Shown one piece after another: positions 38,650-47,664 of a stretch of 64,000 nt of DNA. The notes beneath the pieces were generated by a model, which ran no database searches, was not told the DNA's origin, and saw nothing but the letters and a program-made list of their open reading frames with translations. How positions within the stretch are numbered: the first letter of the stretch is position 1; the number at the start of each line of letters is the position of its first letter. The stretch comes from Helicobacter cinaedi CCUG 18818 = ATCC BAA-847 (GTDB lineage Bacteria > Campylobacterota > Campylobacteria > Campylobacterales > Helicobacteraceae), in contig NZ_DS990392.1 of assembly GCF_000155475.1 (NCBI RefSeq), positions 489,053 through 553,052 of the forward strand, given 5' to 3'. The translations under genes were made by a program, and so were the position numbers.

Positions 38650-39471
38650 TTATTTTATCTCCTTAAGTTTTTCTAAATTCAAAGATTCTTTGCTTATAAG
38701 GCTACTTCCACGAACATTATTTGCCTTATAGTCATATACTCTAAATCCCGCATTTATGGCGTTTTCCCGCACTGCCCTGCTTTGGGAATAAGTGGTGATA
38801 ATGCCCTGTGGGTGTAAAAGATGATAAAGCAAGGCAAAATATTCCTTGCTCCATAGAGTTGGATTTTTCTTAGGGCTAAAGGCATCTTGAAAAATAATGT
38901 GAAACTCACCGCATAAATCCCGCTTAAGATTTTCCAAAAACACAAGTGTATCGCCTTTATAAAGATAAATCTCAAATTCCATATCGCCTATTTTCCCATC
39001 ATATTGACTGACTTGCCTAGCAGATTCAAAATGCTTTAATATCTCTTCTAGCGGTAAAGTCTCACAAATAAAAGGCGGATAAGCAAGCTCCCTTAATGTG
39101 CGAAATACATTTTCATCAATTTCTGGCGAGTAGATTTTCACCTTACCCTTAAAGGGTGTTTTTAGAATCTGCCTGTTTGGAATCTGTTGTTGTGGAATCT
39201 GCCCTTTTGCGAGTGTGCTTAAAAGTGTCAAGGTGTTATAGCCTAAACCAAAGCATATATCAAGCACACATAAAGTATTTGAAGTATTTGGTAGATTCTC
39301 TAACGCATCGCCAAAGCACCCTACACTATGTGCTAAAGAGGGGTAAATATGTTTATAGAGCGTCTCATTCAACGCCCCATCTTTCAAGCTATGATAGCAC
39401 TCATCAAACTTCGCATTATACGCACTCATAGAGCCATCGGCACTTTGACGAAAACTGATTGTATTATCCAT
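38650..39471 (-). CDS. MnmC-type tRNA-modifying methyltransferase (single domain)
   Basis: This 273-residue protein matches the DUF752 methyltransferase domain of MnmC, which methylates aminomethyl-uridine in the tRNA wobble position. The SAM loop is VLDICFGLGYNTLTLL (about 68-83) and the family motif is IIFQDAFSPKKNPTLWSKEYF. The FAD oxidase domain that E. coli MnmC carries is missing, as in many bacteria with stand-alone forms. The end RGSSLISK matches the MnmC domain end. Weak ribosome site. Confidence 0.8.
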   Translation of the reverse strand: MDNTISFRQSADGSMSAYNAKFDECYHSLKDGALNETLYKHIYPSLAHSVGCFGDALENLPNTSNTLCVLDICFGLGYNTLTLLSTLAKGQIPQQQIPNRQILKTPFKGKVKIYSPEIDENVFRTLRELAYPPFICETLPLEEILKHFESARQVSQYDGKIGDMEFEIYLYKGDTLVFLENLKRDLCGEFHIIFQDAFSPKKNPTLWSKEYFALLYHLLHPQGIITTYSQSRAVRENAINAGFRVYDYKANNVRGSSLISKESLNLEKLKEIK

Positions 39472-39508
39472 TTTATACTTTATAAAGCTAAACTTTTAAA
39501 ACCAAAGG

Positions 39509-41572
39509 CTATTTGGTTTTTTCCTCATTATTCACTTCATAGCCATTTTTGAGAATCCACCAGCTGAGTGCCGTAGCTTGCTCCAAGCGTCTGTAAAGCG
39601 ATTTTGCTAATTCTTTATCATTATGTTGTGCTGTGCCTTCATTAAAATACTCTATCTCGCCATCTTTATTAGCGATAAATCTATCTGTGGCAATAGCAAA
39701 ATACCCCAACGCGCTATTTTTCTCACTCAACGCCATATTATCATTACTCACAAGCGGTGTGCCAAAGCTATGGTATGTATAGCCATTTGGTGCGATGAGT
39801 TCTACAATACTTGGAGTTATATCAATGTGAGAACCGATATTTGTAAGCTTTTTTATCTCAAGGCTTGGGGAATAGATAATGAGCGGAATAGTATTACTTG
39901 CCTTAAGTGCCGCACCCACCTTTGGATACTCTCTATCATAATGATCGCCTGTTACCACAAATAAGGAGTTAGGCAAGACTTTTGAAACCTCTTCAATAAA
40001 ACGCGTAATCATCTTATCTTGATACCAAATATGCCCTATAAGGCGAGGATTCTTCTCTTTATATTTTGATGAGTTAGCAAAAAACTTTTCAATCTTTTTT
40101 AGCGGGACATTAAACTGCTCTAAAGGCACATCATAGGGTGGGTGGTTAGAGGTTGTGAGAATCATATTAAAGCTTGGCTTGTTGCGTTCTTTAAAAGTAT
40201 TATCCCGCACGAGTGCAAAAAGATGATGATCATACGCTCCCCATAAGCCTTCATAAGGTGCAGAGTAGCCATTAAGCTTTGCATTTTCAATAATTTGGGT
40301 ATTGTAATAAATCTTTTCAAAGCCCTGTGTGGCGGTGTATTGATCCAGCTTTTGCCAGATTCCACTTCCGCCATAATAAAAATTATTCTTATAGCCCAAA
40401 TCTTTCATAATAAAGCCCGGAGCCGTTACAAATGAATCTAACGCACCAAGCACAGAATTCACCGGTATTTCAGTTTGAAAAAGCCCTGTAAGATGCACAT
40501 CCATACTTTTAATCGTGCTTCCACCATTTTCTAAAAACACGCCAATCTTTGCTCCGTGATTATCATTAAGAAGTGATTTTAGCCCAGAAGTCAGTCCAAG
40601 ATCATCAAATTCTTCATCAAAATGCCATTCGCTCAAACTTTCAGCCACGATATAGAAAACATACTCTATTTTTTCTCCGCTACTATTGCCAACCTTCTTT
40701 TCTAGCAAATCTTTAAGATTATACTGACTTTGTTTTGAATCTAGCTCAAAATACTCTTCTACAACCTCAAGCGGACTTTGCGAAGTATAATCACTAAAGC
40801 GTGAATTTGAAATCTTGGCATATCCACGATACACAAGATACAAATCCCTAAATGCCCCGGGCGAAGCCTTACGCAAAAAGGTATTTTCCACAGGCTTTAA
40901 GGCTTGATCTAAACTTATGCCCTTAAAACTAAAAGCAGAATTAATACAAATCATCATCATAAACGCAAATAAAACAAAAAGGATAAGACTAGCAAGGGCA
41001 GATTCTTTGCGTGTTGAACGAGAGCGGATAGAGCTTAGCGGATCTCTGCCATACTCACGCGTGATTTTCCCAGATATTTTTGTATATATCCACATAAACA
41101 CAAGGCTAAGAAAAAGCCAAAGCAACACCTTTGAAGTAATGCCATACTGCCCACTTATGCCTGTGTGAAAAATCGCTTTTTGATCATCAAAAATAAGTCC
41201 TAGTAAATTAGCATTAAATACATCATTATAAATTTGGTAAAAAACAATCTCCGAAATACCTATAAATAAAGTCAGCACAACGGCAATTAACGCATATATC
41301 CACAGCACAAACCAACGAAATTCCGTCCAAAAAAATAATAGCCCAAGCACAAAATATGCAAGGCTTAGCCCCGCAATATGTCTTGAATCATAACGCAATC
41401 CATTTAAAAAAGTATTCACATACTCCATATAGCTCTTAACTTCCCCAATTGCCCCGTGATACACCCCACTATACAGCACGAAACACAGCTTCATCACAAA
41501 AAACAAAACAAACAAAAATAACGCAAATACGATTGATTTGACAAGTAGTTTTTCAAGCCACTTTTTTTCCAT
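39509..41572 (-). CDS. LTA-synthase-family phosphotransferase (sulfatase fold)
   Basis: A 687-residue inner-membrane enzyme with five hydrophobic segments in the first 215 residues and a large periplasmic sulfatase-like domain. Metal and nucleophile positions are E311 in IVAESLSEW and T353 in ENGGSTIKSMD; SNHPPYDVP and TGDHYDRE complete the site. Relatives transfer phosphoglycerol or phosphoethanolamine to lipids or glycans. Its start overlaps the end of the Kdo hydrolase membrane subunit gene by 20 bases, so an LPS-core or lipid A role is plausible, but the product is not known. H. pylori has the same neighbour (HP0578-HP0580, from memory). Confidence 0.82.
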   Translation of the reverse strand: MEKKWLEKLLVKSIVFALFLFVLFFVMKLCFVLYSGVYHGAIGEVKSYMEYVNTFLNGLRYDSRHIAGLSLAYFVLGLLFFWTEFRWFVLWIYALIAVVLTLFIGISEIVFYQIYNDVFNANLLGLIFDDQKAIFHTGISGQYGITSKVLLWLFLSLVFMWIYTKISGKITREYGRDPLSSIRSRSTRKESALASLILFVLFAFMMMICINSAFSFKGISLDQALKPVENTFLRKASPGAFRDLYLVYRGYAKISNSRFSDYTSQSPLEVVEEYFELDSKQSQYNLKDLLEKKVGNSSGEKIEYVFYIVAESLSEWHFDEEFDDLGLTSGLKSLLNDNHGAKIGVFLENGGSTIKSMDVHLTGLFQTEIPVNSVLGALDSFVTAPGFIMKDLGYKNNFYYGGSGIWQKLDQYTATQGFEKIYYNTQIIENAKLNGYSAPYEGLWGAYDHHLFALVRDNTFKERNKPSFNMILTTSNHPPYDVPLEQFNVPLKKIEKFFANSSKYKEKNPRLIGHIWYQDKMITRFIEEVSKVLPNSLFVVTGDHYDREYPKVGAALKASNTIPLIIYSPSLEIKKLTNIGSHIDITPSIVELIAPNGYTYHSFGTPLVSNDNMALSEKNSALGYFAIATDRFIANKDGEIEYFNEGTAQHNDKELAKSLYRRLEQATALSWWILKNGYEVNNEEKTK

Positions 41573-42212
41573 TCTTCACCCCACCAAAGATTCTATACAC
41601 AAAGCAAAAGCCACGCCACAAAGCCAACACTATGCACCCAACCCACAAAAACGGATCAATGCAATACTGCCAAATACTCATCTCACCTAGAATCTGCACT
41701 TGGTAAGCAATGATACAAAGGATTATTCCCCAGCCTGTTAGAGCGTTCAAGCTATAGGATATAATGGATATTACGCATAAAATAGAAAGCGTTATTCTAA
41801 ACTCTAAATGGTAAATATCCACAAAACCATAGCCCAAGATTCCAAAAATTCCCAATGCTCCAAAATACAAGAAGATTCCAAGCACAATCCACACACATTG
41901 CACATTTGGTGGAAAAAATGGCTTATGCAAAAAGACTTGTAATTTCTGTTTTGAATCTTGCCTTACACAATCGCTTACCCAAAACCTTAGCAAATAATAC
42001 AAGCATAGTAAAATTAACATCACGCTAGGCACATCAAATAGGGCATAGACATAATCACACAAGCTCCATTCCATAAAGGGTATATTAAAGAGAAAAATCC
42101 ACGCTAGACTAAGCCCTGCTAGAAGTTTTTTTGAAGCAAAAACAAAAGAGAGACAGCACACAATTCCTGCAAGAGTAATGATATTTAGCCCAATGCTTAT
42201 GGCGAGATTCAC
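41553..42212 (-). CDS. Kdo hydrolase membrane subunit (HP0579-like)
   Basis: A 219-residue membrane protein with about six hydrophobic segments and few recognisable motifs. It is assigned from order: in H. pylori HP0579 and HP0580 together form the Kdo hydrolase that removes the outer Kdo from the LPS core. It begins with GTG 42212, overlapping the stop of the partner gene as GTGA, with GGGGAG 6 bases before. It overlaps the next gene by 20 bases. The three genes are thus translationally coupled. Confidence 0.7.
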   Translation of the reverse strand: MNLAISIGLNIITLAGIVCCLSFVFASKKLLAGLSLAWIFLFNIPFMEWSLCDYVYALFDVPSVMLILLCLYYLLRFWVSDCVRQDSKQKLQVFLHKPFFPPNVQCVWIVLGIFLYFGALGIFGILGYGFVDIYHLEFRITLSILCVISIISYSLNALTGWGIILCIIAYQVQILGEMSIWQYCIDPFLWVGCIVLALWRGFCFVYRIFGGVKNGKKVA

Positions 42213-43486
42213 TTCTGCTCCCCTTGTGTGTGATAATATGTAGAATGTGTAGTATATTTTTTTAACATCGCCTTTGGCACAAAAGCCACACGAATATACA
42301 AACGCCCATAGGTATAAGCCACAGCGACATACTCGCTGCTCTCTGCCACACTTGGATAAGACACTTCATTACCTAAAAAAGAATCTAGCTTTAACACAGG
42401 CTCAAAGCTCATAGATTCTGAATCTAAGCTTTTTTCATTAAGATTCATAATCCACAGCTCCTCGCGTTTATTGCCATTCTCCCTTTGTGTTTGATTATGA
42501 AGCAAATATGTAGAATCTAAACTCCTAAAAAGCACGGAAGAAAAATCAAAACTCTGCAAATTACTCGACTTTGGGCTTTGGCAAAGCTCATCGCATAATG
42601 ATGTAAAAAGCACATTATTATACGCCTTGTGATTGCGATACACACCAAAGGCAGTATGCAAATCTAATGGAATGAAGCTCGGCTGAAGCTGTGAGTGAAG
42701 CTCTAAAGGCTTTGTAATAGAATCTAGCTGTAATGTGGGGCTAAAATCAAGCAAAAGCGGATATTTATTTGCAAGCTCGTGGTAGATTGGCAAAATGAAT
42801 CCGCCATCTTCTTTTAACATCGGCGGTGTGCGGACAAGATGAGAAAAATTAAAAAACGGGCCTAAATGTAGCTCCCTAACAAAGCTAAGATTTTGCAATG
42901 TTGAATCTAAACACAACCAATAGATTTTACTTGTAGCCCAGCCGCCTAGACTTACTCCCACAACAAACAAATGCACCCGATTTTGCCTATCCACAAAAGT
43001 GATAGGATTGCCTAGCTTTTTTATAAATTTTCCACTAAGTTGGGATAGTTTTTGTGCGTCTAAAAGGCGGTGTGGCTCACTCCAAGTGCCAAGATTCTTA
43101 TTTTTTAGGGTGCTATTATCTAAAGTCTTATTTTGAGATTCAAAAGTAAAAAAACTTTGATAAATCCCCACATCTCTAGCCCCTTCCCTACTCCCTGCAA
43201 AATACAGCAGCATAAAGTCCTTATCACTCACGGAGCTAACATTTGTAATCGCACTTGCGTGAGCGGAGATTTGTGTATTTGGAATATCAAAATAGGTAAT
43301 AGAATCTAAAGCGTGTGAGCTTGTAGCTAGAGATTCCCACTTTGAATCTTTTGGAAAAATGAGTGCAGAAACAAGGGTGTGTTTGCTTAAATCAAGCGTA
43401 GTTTTAGGGCTTTCATCGGTGGCAATACACCACCAAGCACACAAAAGCAAAACCCCAATAAAACTTACACTTCCCTTTCCCAGCAT
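42209..43486 (-). CDS. Kdo hydrolase catalytic subunit (sialidase-like, HP0580-like)
   Basis: This 425-residue protein has an N-terminal hydrophobic anchor (VSFIGVLLLCAWWCIA, residues 8-23) and a periplasmic part with sialidase-like beta-propeller features: LLYFAGSREGARDVGIYQSFF (about 93-113), GWATSKIYW, GGFILPIYHEL and NEVSYPSVAESSEYVAVAYTYG. This matches the Kdo hydrolase subunit of H. pylori and Francisella, which trims Kdo after core synthesis. Generic annotation would call it an exo-alpha-sialidase. It leads the three-gene group with the membrane subunit and the LTA-synthase-like enzyme. Confidence 0.78.
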   Translation of the reverse strand: MLGKGSVSFIGVLLLCAWWCIATDESPKTTLDLSKHTLVSALIFPKDSKWESLATSSHALDSITYFDIPNTQISAHASAITNVSSVSDKDFMLLYFAGSREGARDVGIYQSFFTFESQNKTLDNSTLKNKNLGTWSEPHRLLDAQKLSQLSGKFIKKLGNPITFVDRQNRVHLFVVGVSLGGWATSKIYWLCLDSTLQNLSFVRELHLGPFFNFSHLVRTPPMLKEDGGFILPIYHELANKYPLLLDFSPTLQLDSITKPLELHSQLQPSFIPLDLHTAFGVYRNHKAYNNVLFTSLCDELCQSPKSSNLQSFDFSSVLFRSLDSTYLLHNQTQRENGNKREELWIMNLNEKSLDSESMSFEPVLKLDSFLGNEVSYPSVAESSEYVAVAYTYGRLYIRVAFVPKAMLKKYTTHSTYYHTQGEQK

Positions 43487-43513
43487 ATTCTACAAAGGCT
43501 ATCCACAAGAGAT

Positions 43514-44701
43514 TCAAAGAAGTGTTTTAACAAACTTAGAAATACGCACTATCCCCATTTCAAGCTGCTCTAAAGAACACGCAAAAGAAAGCCGCACAAA
43601 GCCCTCCATACCAAAGGCACAGCCCGGCACTAACGCCACGCCTTGCTCTTTTAGCAATGCTTGGCAAAAGCCCATAGAATCTGTGCCATATTGAGGCAAG
43701 GCAGAGATATTGACAAAAAGATAAAACGCACCTTGTGGAGCTATAACGCTAAGATTTTGAATGTTATTAATCACATCACACGCAAAACGCATACGCTCTT
43801 CAAATGCCACTCGCATTTCTTCAATATCATTATCCGCCTCACCCTTTAGGGCTACCACAGCAGCCTTTTGTGTGATAGAGTTAATATTTGAAGTGCATTG
43901 ACTTTGGAGATTGTCCATAAGCTTGACAAGATTCTTATCCTTACACGCCAAATAGCCCATACGCCACCCTGTCATCGCCACCGATTTGCTTAAACCATTA
44001 ATGGTAATAGTGCGCTCACACATATCTTGGCTAATCACCGCAACAGAAGTGAATTTCACCCCATAAGTGAGCTTCTCATACATCTCATCACTCACAACCC
44101 ATACATTTGTATCTTTTAGCACCTCTGCTAAGCCTTCTAGCTCCTCTTTAGTATAAACCATACCTGTTGGGTTAGAAGGGGTATTAAGCACAAAAATTTT
44201 TGTCTTTGGTGTAATGGCTTGTTGCAACTGCTTAGGCGTTATTTTAAAATTGCTTTGCTGTGAAGTCTCCACAAACACCGGCTTCCCACCGCTATAAGTT
44301 ACAAGCTCTGGGTAAGTAACCCAATAAGGTGAAGGGATAATCACTTCATCACCAGAATCAATTAAAGCCTGAAAGACATTAAAAAGTGAATGTTTCGCAC
44401 CATTACTCACAAGAATCTCGTTCTTTTCATACGCCAATCCATTCTCACGCAAAAGCTTATTTTGAATCGCCTCTCGCAGCTCGGGAATCCCAGCCACCGC
44501 AGTATATTTTGTAAAGCCACTTTTTAACGCCCTTATAGCTTCATCTTTTATCACTTCTGGCGTGTCAAAGTCCGGCTCTCCAGCTGAAAAACTTAAAACA
44601 TCTTGCCCTTGAGCCTTTAGCTCTCTAGCTAGTGTGCTTATAGCAATTGTTGTAGATTCTTGAAGCAGTTCCACGCGTTTGGCGTATTTGTGATTTTTCA
44701 T
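43514..44701 (-). CDS. aspC: Aspartate aminotransferase (class I/II)
   Basis: This 395-residue PLP enzyme matches the Ib subgroup of aspartate aminotransferases. Visible are FSAGEPDFDTPE near the N terminus, SNGAKHSLFN, PSPYWVTYPE, NTPSNPTGMVY, and the PLP lysine in NGLSKSVAMTGWRMGY (about residue 236). Arginine in the C-terminal VRLSFACS binds the carboxylate. Length is typical. It follows the unknown coiled-coil gene after 23 bases. Confidence 0.9.
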   Translation of the reverse strand: MKNHKYAKRVELLQESTTIAISTLARELKAQGQDVLSFSAGEPDFDTPEVIKDEAIRALKSGFTKYTAVAGIPELREAIQNKLLRENGLAYEKNEILVSNGAKHSLFNVFQALIDSGDEVIIPSPYWVTYPELVTYSGGKPVFVETSQQSNFKITPKQLQQAITPKTKIFVLNTPSNPTGMVYTKEELEGLAEVLKDTNVWVVSDEMYEKLTYGVKFTSVAVISQDMCERTITINGLSKSVAMTGWRMGYLACKDKNLVKLMDNLQSQCTSNINSITQKAAVVALKGEADNDIEEMRVAFEERMRFACDVINNIQNLSVIAPQGAFYLFVNISALPQYGTDSMGFCQALLKEQGVALVPGCAFGMEGFVRLSFACSLEQLEMGIVRISKFVKTLL

Positions 44702-44724
44702 TGTTTTTCTCCTTTTGTGTGGAT

Positions 44725-45255
44725 TTATTCCTTAATGTCCGCAAGTTTTAGGGTAAATTCTATCTCACCCTTGCTTAAACGCATCTCTTTTGCAATCGCA
44801 TCTATACTCCACCCATCGCGAAACATTCCTAAAATGCGTTTTTGGTCTATATTTGTGCTTGAGCTTGGGAAGTAGCCAAACTCGCGGATTTTCTCTTCTA
44901 AGCTTACAAGCTTCTCTTCAATATATGAACGCTCTTTATTAAATTGTGCTTCTAAAATCTCAATCTGCCGATACACGCTCACTAGCGAGTTATTTACCGC
45001 ATCAGCAGATTCTGTTTTAATCTTGGTATTAAGTGCGGTAGAACTTAGCTGACTTTCAAGCTCACTATCTTTAATCCACTTGTGAATCTTAAAAATCTCT
45101 CCGTTAATATCTTCCATACCCTTTTCAAATCGGCGTATGCGTTTATGTAGCTCCAAAGAACGACTATAACTCAAAAATGCCACCAAACACACAATTGCTA
45201 TGGATACAAGCGAGACAATCATCGCCATAGAACTCATTGAAACCCCAAACATCAC
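44725..45255 (-). CDS. Membrane-anchored coiled-coil protein with C-terminal helix-turn-helix-like end
   Basis: A 176-residue protein I do not recognise by name. Residues 8-28 form a single membrane segment; 30-125 look like coiled coil (LHKRIRRFEKGMEDI, LEAQFNKERSYIEEKLVSLEEK); the last 40 residues (KRILGMFRDGWSIDAIAKEM, LSKGEIEFTLKLA) look like a helix-turn-helix of the kind found in DUF2802/YlxL-like motility proteins. It overlaps the next gene upstream by 4 bases. A motility link is possible but not shown. Confidence 0.6.
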   Translation of the reverse strand: MMFGVSMSSMAMIVSLVSIAIVCLVAFLSYSRSLELHKRIRRFEKGMEDINGEIFKIHKWIKDSELESQLSSTALNTKIKTESADAVNNSLVSVYRQIEILEAQFNKERSYIEEKLVSLEEKIREFGYFPSSSTNIDQKRILGMFRDGWSIDAIAKEMRLSKGEIEFTLKLADIKE

Positions 45256-45815
45256 TCCACTCCTTTCAACGCACTTTTAGAATCTAAAATCATTAATCGC
45301 TCCATTTGTACCACAAAGCTATCAAAATCCACAACATCGCTTTGATGAATCTGCGTAAAAACAACAATCCTTTCATCAATAGCCTTTGCAAAAATACCGA
45401 CATAACGCTTTGGAAAGGCATTTAAAAATATCCGCAAATAATATTCCTGTCCCTTTTCAAAGACATTCTCCGGCATACATAGCACACTATGTCCCACGAA
45501 GTTTGCTATGCCCTCCCCACTCAAAGACACATAGGCAAAGCTTTTATTTAATAGAATCTGCTCAATATTTTCTACCTTTTGATACAGCTCCACAAGTAAT
45601 TCAAGCAAGACTTCATCGGTATCTTCTAGGCGATTTTTAGATTTATTTTTATTGAGCCATTGTGTGATAGAGCCATAGCGATGTTGAGAGAGTGCGATAA
45701 ACTCTTTTCTATACGCTTCTAGATTCTCTTCTGCCTTTGCAAAGGCTACTTCAATCTCGCAAGGCACAATCCGCGTTTGTATCCCTTGGGCTTGTAATAT
45801 TCCCTTAATATCCAT
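45252..45815 (-). CDS. Unknown protein with PilZ-like C-terminal half
   Basis: A 187-residue soluble protein. The first 90 residues are helical; the second half reads as a beta-barrel with PilZ-like layout: YVSLSGEGIANFVG in the place of the DxSxxG motif, then KGQEYYLRIFLNA, and VVFTQIHQSDVVDFDSFVVQMERLM. The c-di-GMP contact residues (RxxxR, DxSxxG aspartate) are not clear, so ligand binding may be lost. ATG 45815 has GGAG upstream; a longer frame overlaps ubiA. It is coupled to the coiled-coil membrane protein gene. Confidence 0.55.
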   Translation of the reverse strand: MDIKGILQAQGIQTRIVPCEIEVAFAKAEENLEAYRKEFIALSQHRYGSITQWLNKNKSKNRLEDTDEVLLELLVELYQKVENIEQILLNKSFAYVSLSGEGIANFVGHSVLCMPENVFEKGQEYYLRIFLNAFPKRYVGIFAKAIDERIVVFTQIHQSDVVDFDSFVVQMERLMILDSKSALKGVE

Positions 45816-45835
45816 TACATTTTCTCCATAAGAAT

Positions 45836-46720
45836 CTAGCCCACCACAGAATCTAGCAAAATACATACAAAAAATATAATACCCAAATATCCATTTGTAA
45901 CAAAAAATGCCTTGGGTATGTTTTTAAGATGCACACTTACAAGATATTGCTCATAGCTTAGCATTAACGCCCCTAGCCCTACGCCTATCCACGCAACTAC
46001 CCCAAGATGAGCCTCATACACAAAGCAGCCCCAAAAAAGCACCGCTACAATATGACACAAACGCGAAATCCACAATGTCGCTCTAAGCCCAAAATACGCA
46101 GGTATAGAGTGGAGATTCTTAGCCTTATCAAAGTCCATATCCTGAATGGAATATAATAAATCAAACCCAGCCACCCAAAACAGCACACCAAGAGAGAGTA
46201 AAACACTCCACAAAGGCACTTCTCCCATAACGGCAATTACCCCAGCAATAGGTGCTAGTCCCAAGCACACGCCAAGCACCCAATGAGCCACGGCACTGAA
46301 ACGCTTTGTATAGGAATAAAACGCCAAAATGGCTAAAAATGGCACACTCAAATAAAACGCAAGAGTATTAATCAAATACGACACCGCCACAAAAAGCAGT
46401 GCGTTTATAATATTAAAAGCAATAAGGGCAGATAGCTTAATGCGTCCATCAACACTTGGTCGGCTATTTGTGCGGAGATTCTGTGCGTCAATATCTCTGT
46501 CCTTAAATCGGTTAAAACCCATTGCAAAATTTCTAGCAGTGATTAAAGCTAAAACACAGAGCAGGAATGTTTCCCAGCCACACCACGCAACACCATATTG
46601 CTGCATACTCGCTACAACCATAGCAATAAGGATAAAACTGCTTGAAAAAATGGTATGTTCAAATGCGACAAGCTCACTGAAATTTTTAATCTGTTTGCTT
46701 AAATTCTGCAAAACACTCAT
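45836..46720 (-). CDS. UbiA-family prenyltransferase (menaquinone route)
   Basis: The 294-residue integral membrane enzyme has about eight hydrophobic segments and the two aspartate motifs of the family: NRFKDRDIDAQNLRTNSRP at about 68-86 and SIQDMDFDKAKNLHSIP at about 190-206. Members attach a polyprenyl chain to an aromatic acid. As Helicobacter makes menaquinone through futalosine, this is probably the MqnP-type enzyme acting on 1,4-dihydroxy-6-naphthoate rather than true UbiA. IspB (22.5 kb) would supply the prenyl chain and UbiE (27.4 kb) the later methylation. Confidence 0.88.
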   Translation of the reverse strand: MSVLQNLSKQIKNFSELVAFEHTIFSSSFILIAMVVASMQQYGVAWCGWETFLLCVLALITARNFAMGFNRFKDRDIDAQNLRTNSRPSVDGRIKLSALIAFNIINALLFVAVSYLINTLAFYLSVPFLAILAFYSYTKRFSAVAHWVLGVCLGLAPIAGVIAVMGEVPLWSVLLSLGVLFWVAGFDLLYSIQDMDFDKAKNLHSIPAYFGLRATLWISRLCHIVAVLFWGCFVYEAHLGVVAWIGVGLGALMLSYEQYLVSVHLKNIPKAFFVTNGYLGIIFFVCILLDSVVG

Positions 46721-46980
46721 TGTGCGGATTCCTTAGTTTTTGTTCTTATTTTTCAATAACTTTAAGGGTAGAAAAGCAGGATTCTAAAATACCTTACCAA
46801 AAAATAAGCTAAAACTCTTGCAAAATAACACAAAATCGTTTAATATATCGCCTTTAAAGCCCAAATGAAATATTTTCTAAGTTTGGAAATCTCAATGTAT
46901 AGAATCTTTACAGATTTCATAGATTTATGGGCATAGGCAACCACCGCTTTATATTTTACACAGGGCAAGGATTTAACATT

Positions 46981-47664
46981 ATGGATAAGTTCAGTTACAT
47001 AGATATAGGCATTATTGTTTTGCTTATTTTGCTTTCACTCAAGGGTATTTGGCAGGGAATTATACGAGGATTGGCAAGTTTTTTAGGTATTTTGCTTGGG
47101 ATATTTTTTGCTTCAAGATTCTATGATGGGCTTGGCGAGTGGTTTGCGATAAATATTTACAATCTCGGCTCCCCAGAGCTAAACGCCCTTGTAGGCTTTG
47201 TGATTATTATCACGCTCATTTGGGCGGGGTTTTTACTCCTTGGGGAGATTTTATTCCGTATGGTGCGATTTACGCCGCTTGTGAGCGTTGATGTGGCTTT
47301 GGGCTTGGCTTTTGGATTCTGCAAGGCGTTTTTGCTTTTATCCATTATTGTTTTTGGAATCTCACAAATCGCGTGGCTTAAGAACTTTTCACAAAATGTT
47401 GAACAAAATAGCTCTATTTTTCCTATGATGAAAAATCTCTCTATCAAAATTATGAATCTTGAGCAGATTCAGGAAGTGAAAGAGAATCTCAACCTTGACA
47501 AGAAGCTTAATAATGCTGAAGATGAAATTAAGGATTTGAGCGAGAATCTTGAAAAAGCTAGGCAAAAGGCTATTGAAGAAGCGGAGAATCTTTTACAAAA
47601 TCAAACTAGAGAAACTCAAAGCCAAGATTCCAATGACAAATCTACACAGCTAGAAAGGCAATAA
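46981..47664 (+). CDS. cvpA: CvpA family membrane protein
   Basis: A 227-residue protein with four hydrophobic segments in the first 150 residues (SYIDIGIIVLLILLSLKGIWQG, then ASFLGILLGIFFAS) and a charged coiled-coil tail. CvpA was named from colicin V production and is an uncharacterised inner-membrane protein; a stress or envelope role has been suggested. ATG 46981 follows AAGGA; an upstream ATG at 46927 lacks this. Its stop touches lysS directly, and cvpA-lysS-glyA are in H. pylori order. Confidence 0.85.
   Translation: MDKFSYIDIGIIVLLILLSLKGIWQGIIRGLASFLGILLGIFFASRFYDGLGEWFAINIYNLGSPELNALVGFVIIITLIWAGFLLLGEILFRMVRFTPLVSVDVALGLAFGFCKAFLLLSIIVFGISQIAWLKNFSQNVEQNSSIFPMMKNLSIKIMNLEQIQEVKENLNLDKKLNNAEDEIKDLSENLEKARQKAIEEAENLLQNQTRETQSQDSNDKSTQLERQ

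Noticed and set aside
43514-43694. Plus-strand frames overlapping the aminotransferase and Kdo hydrolase genes
   Set aside because: They are shadows of well-supported genes on the other strand.
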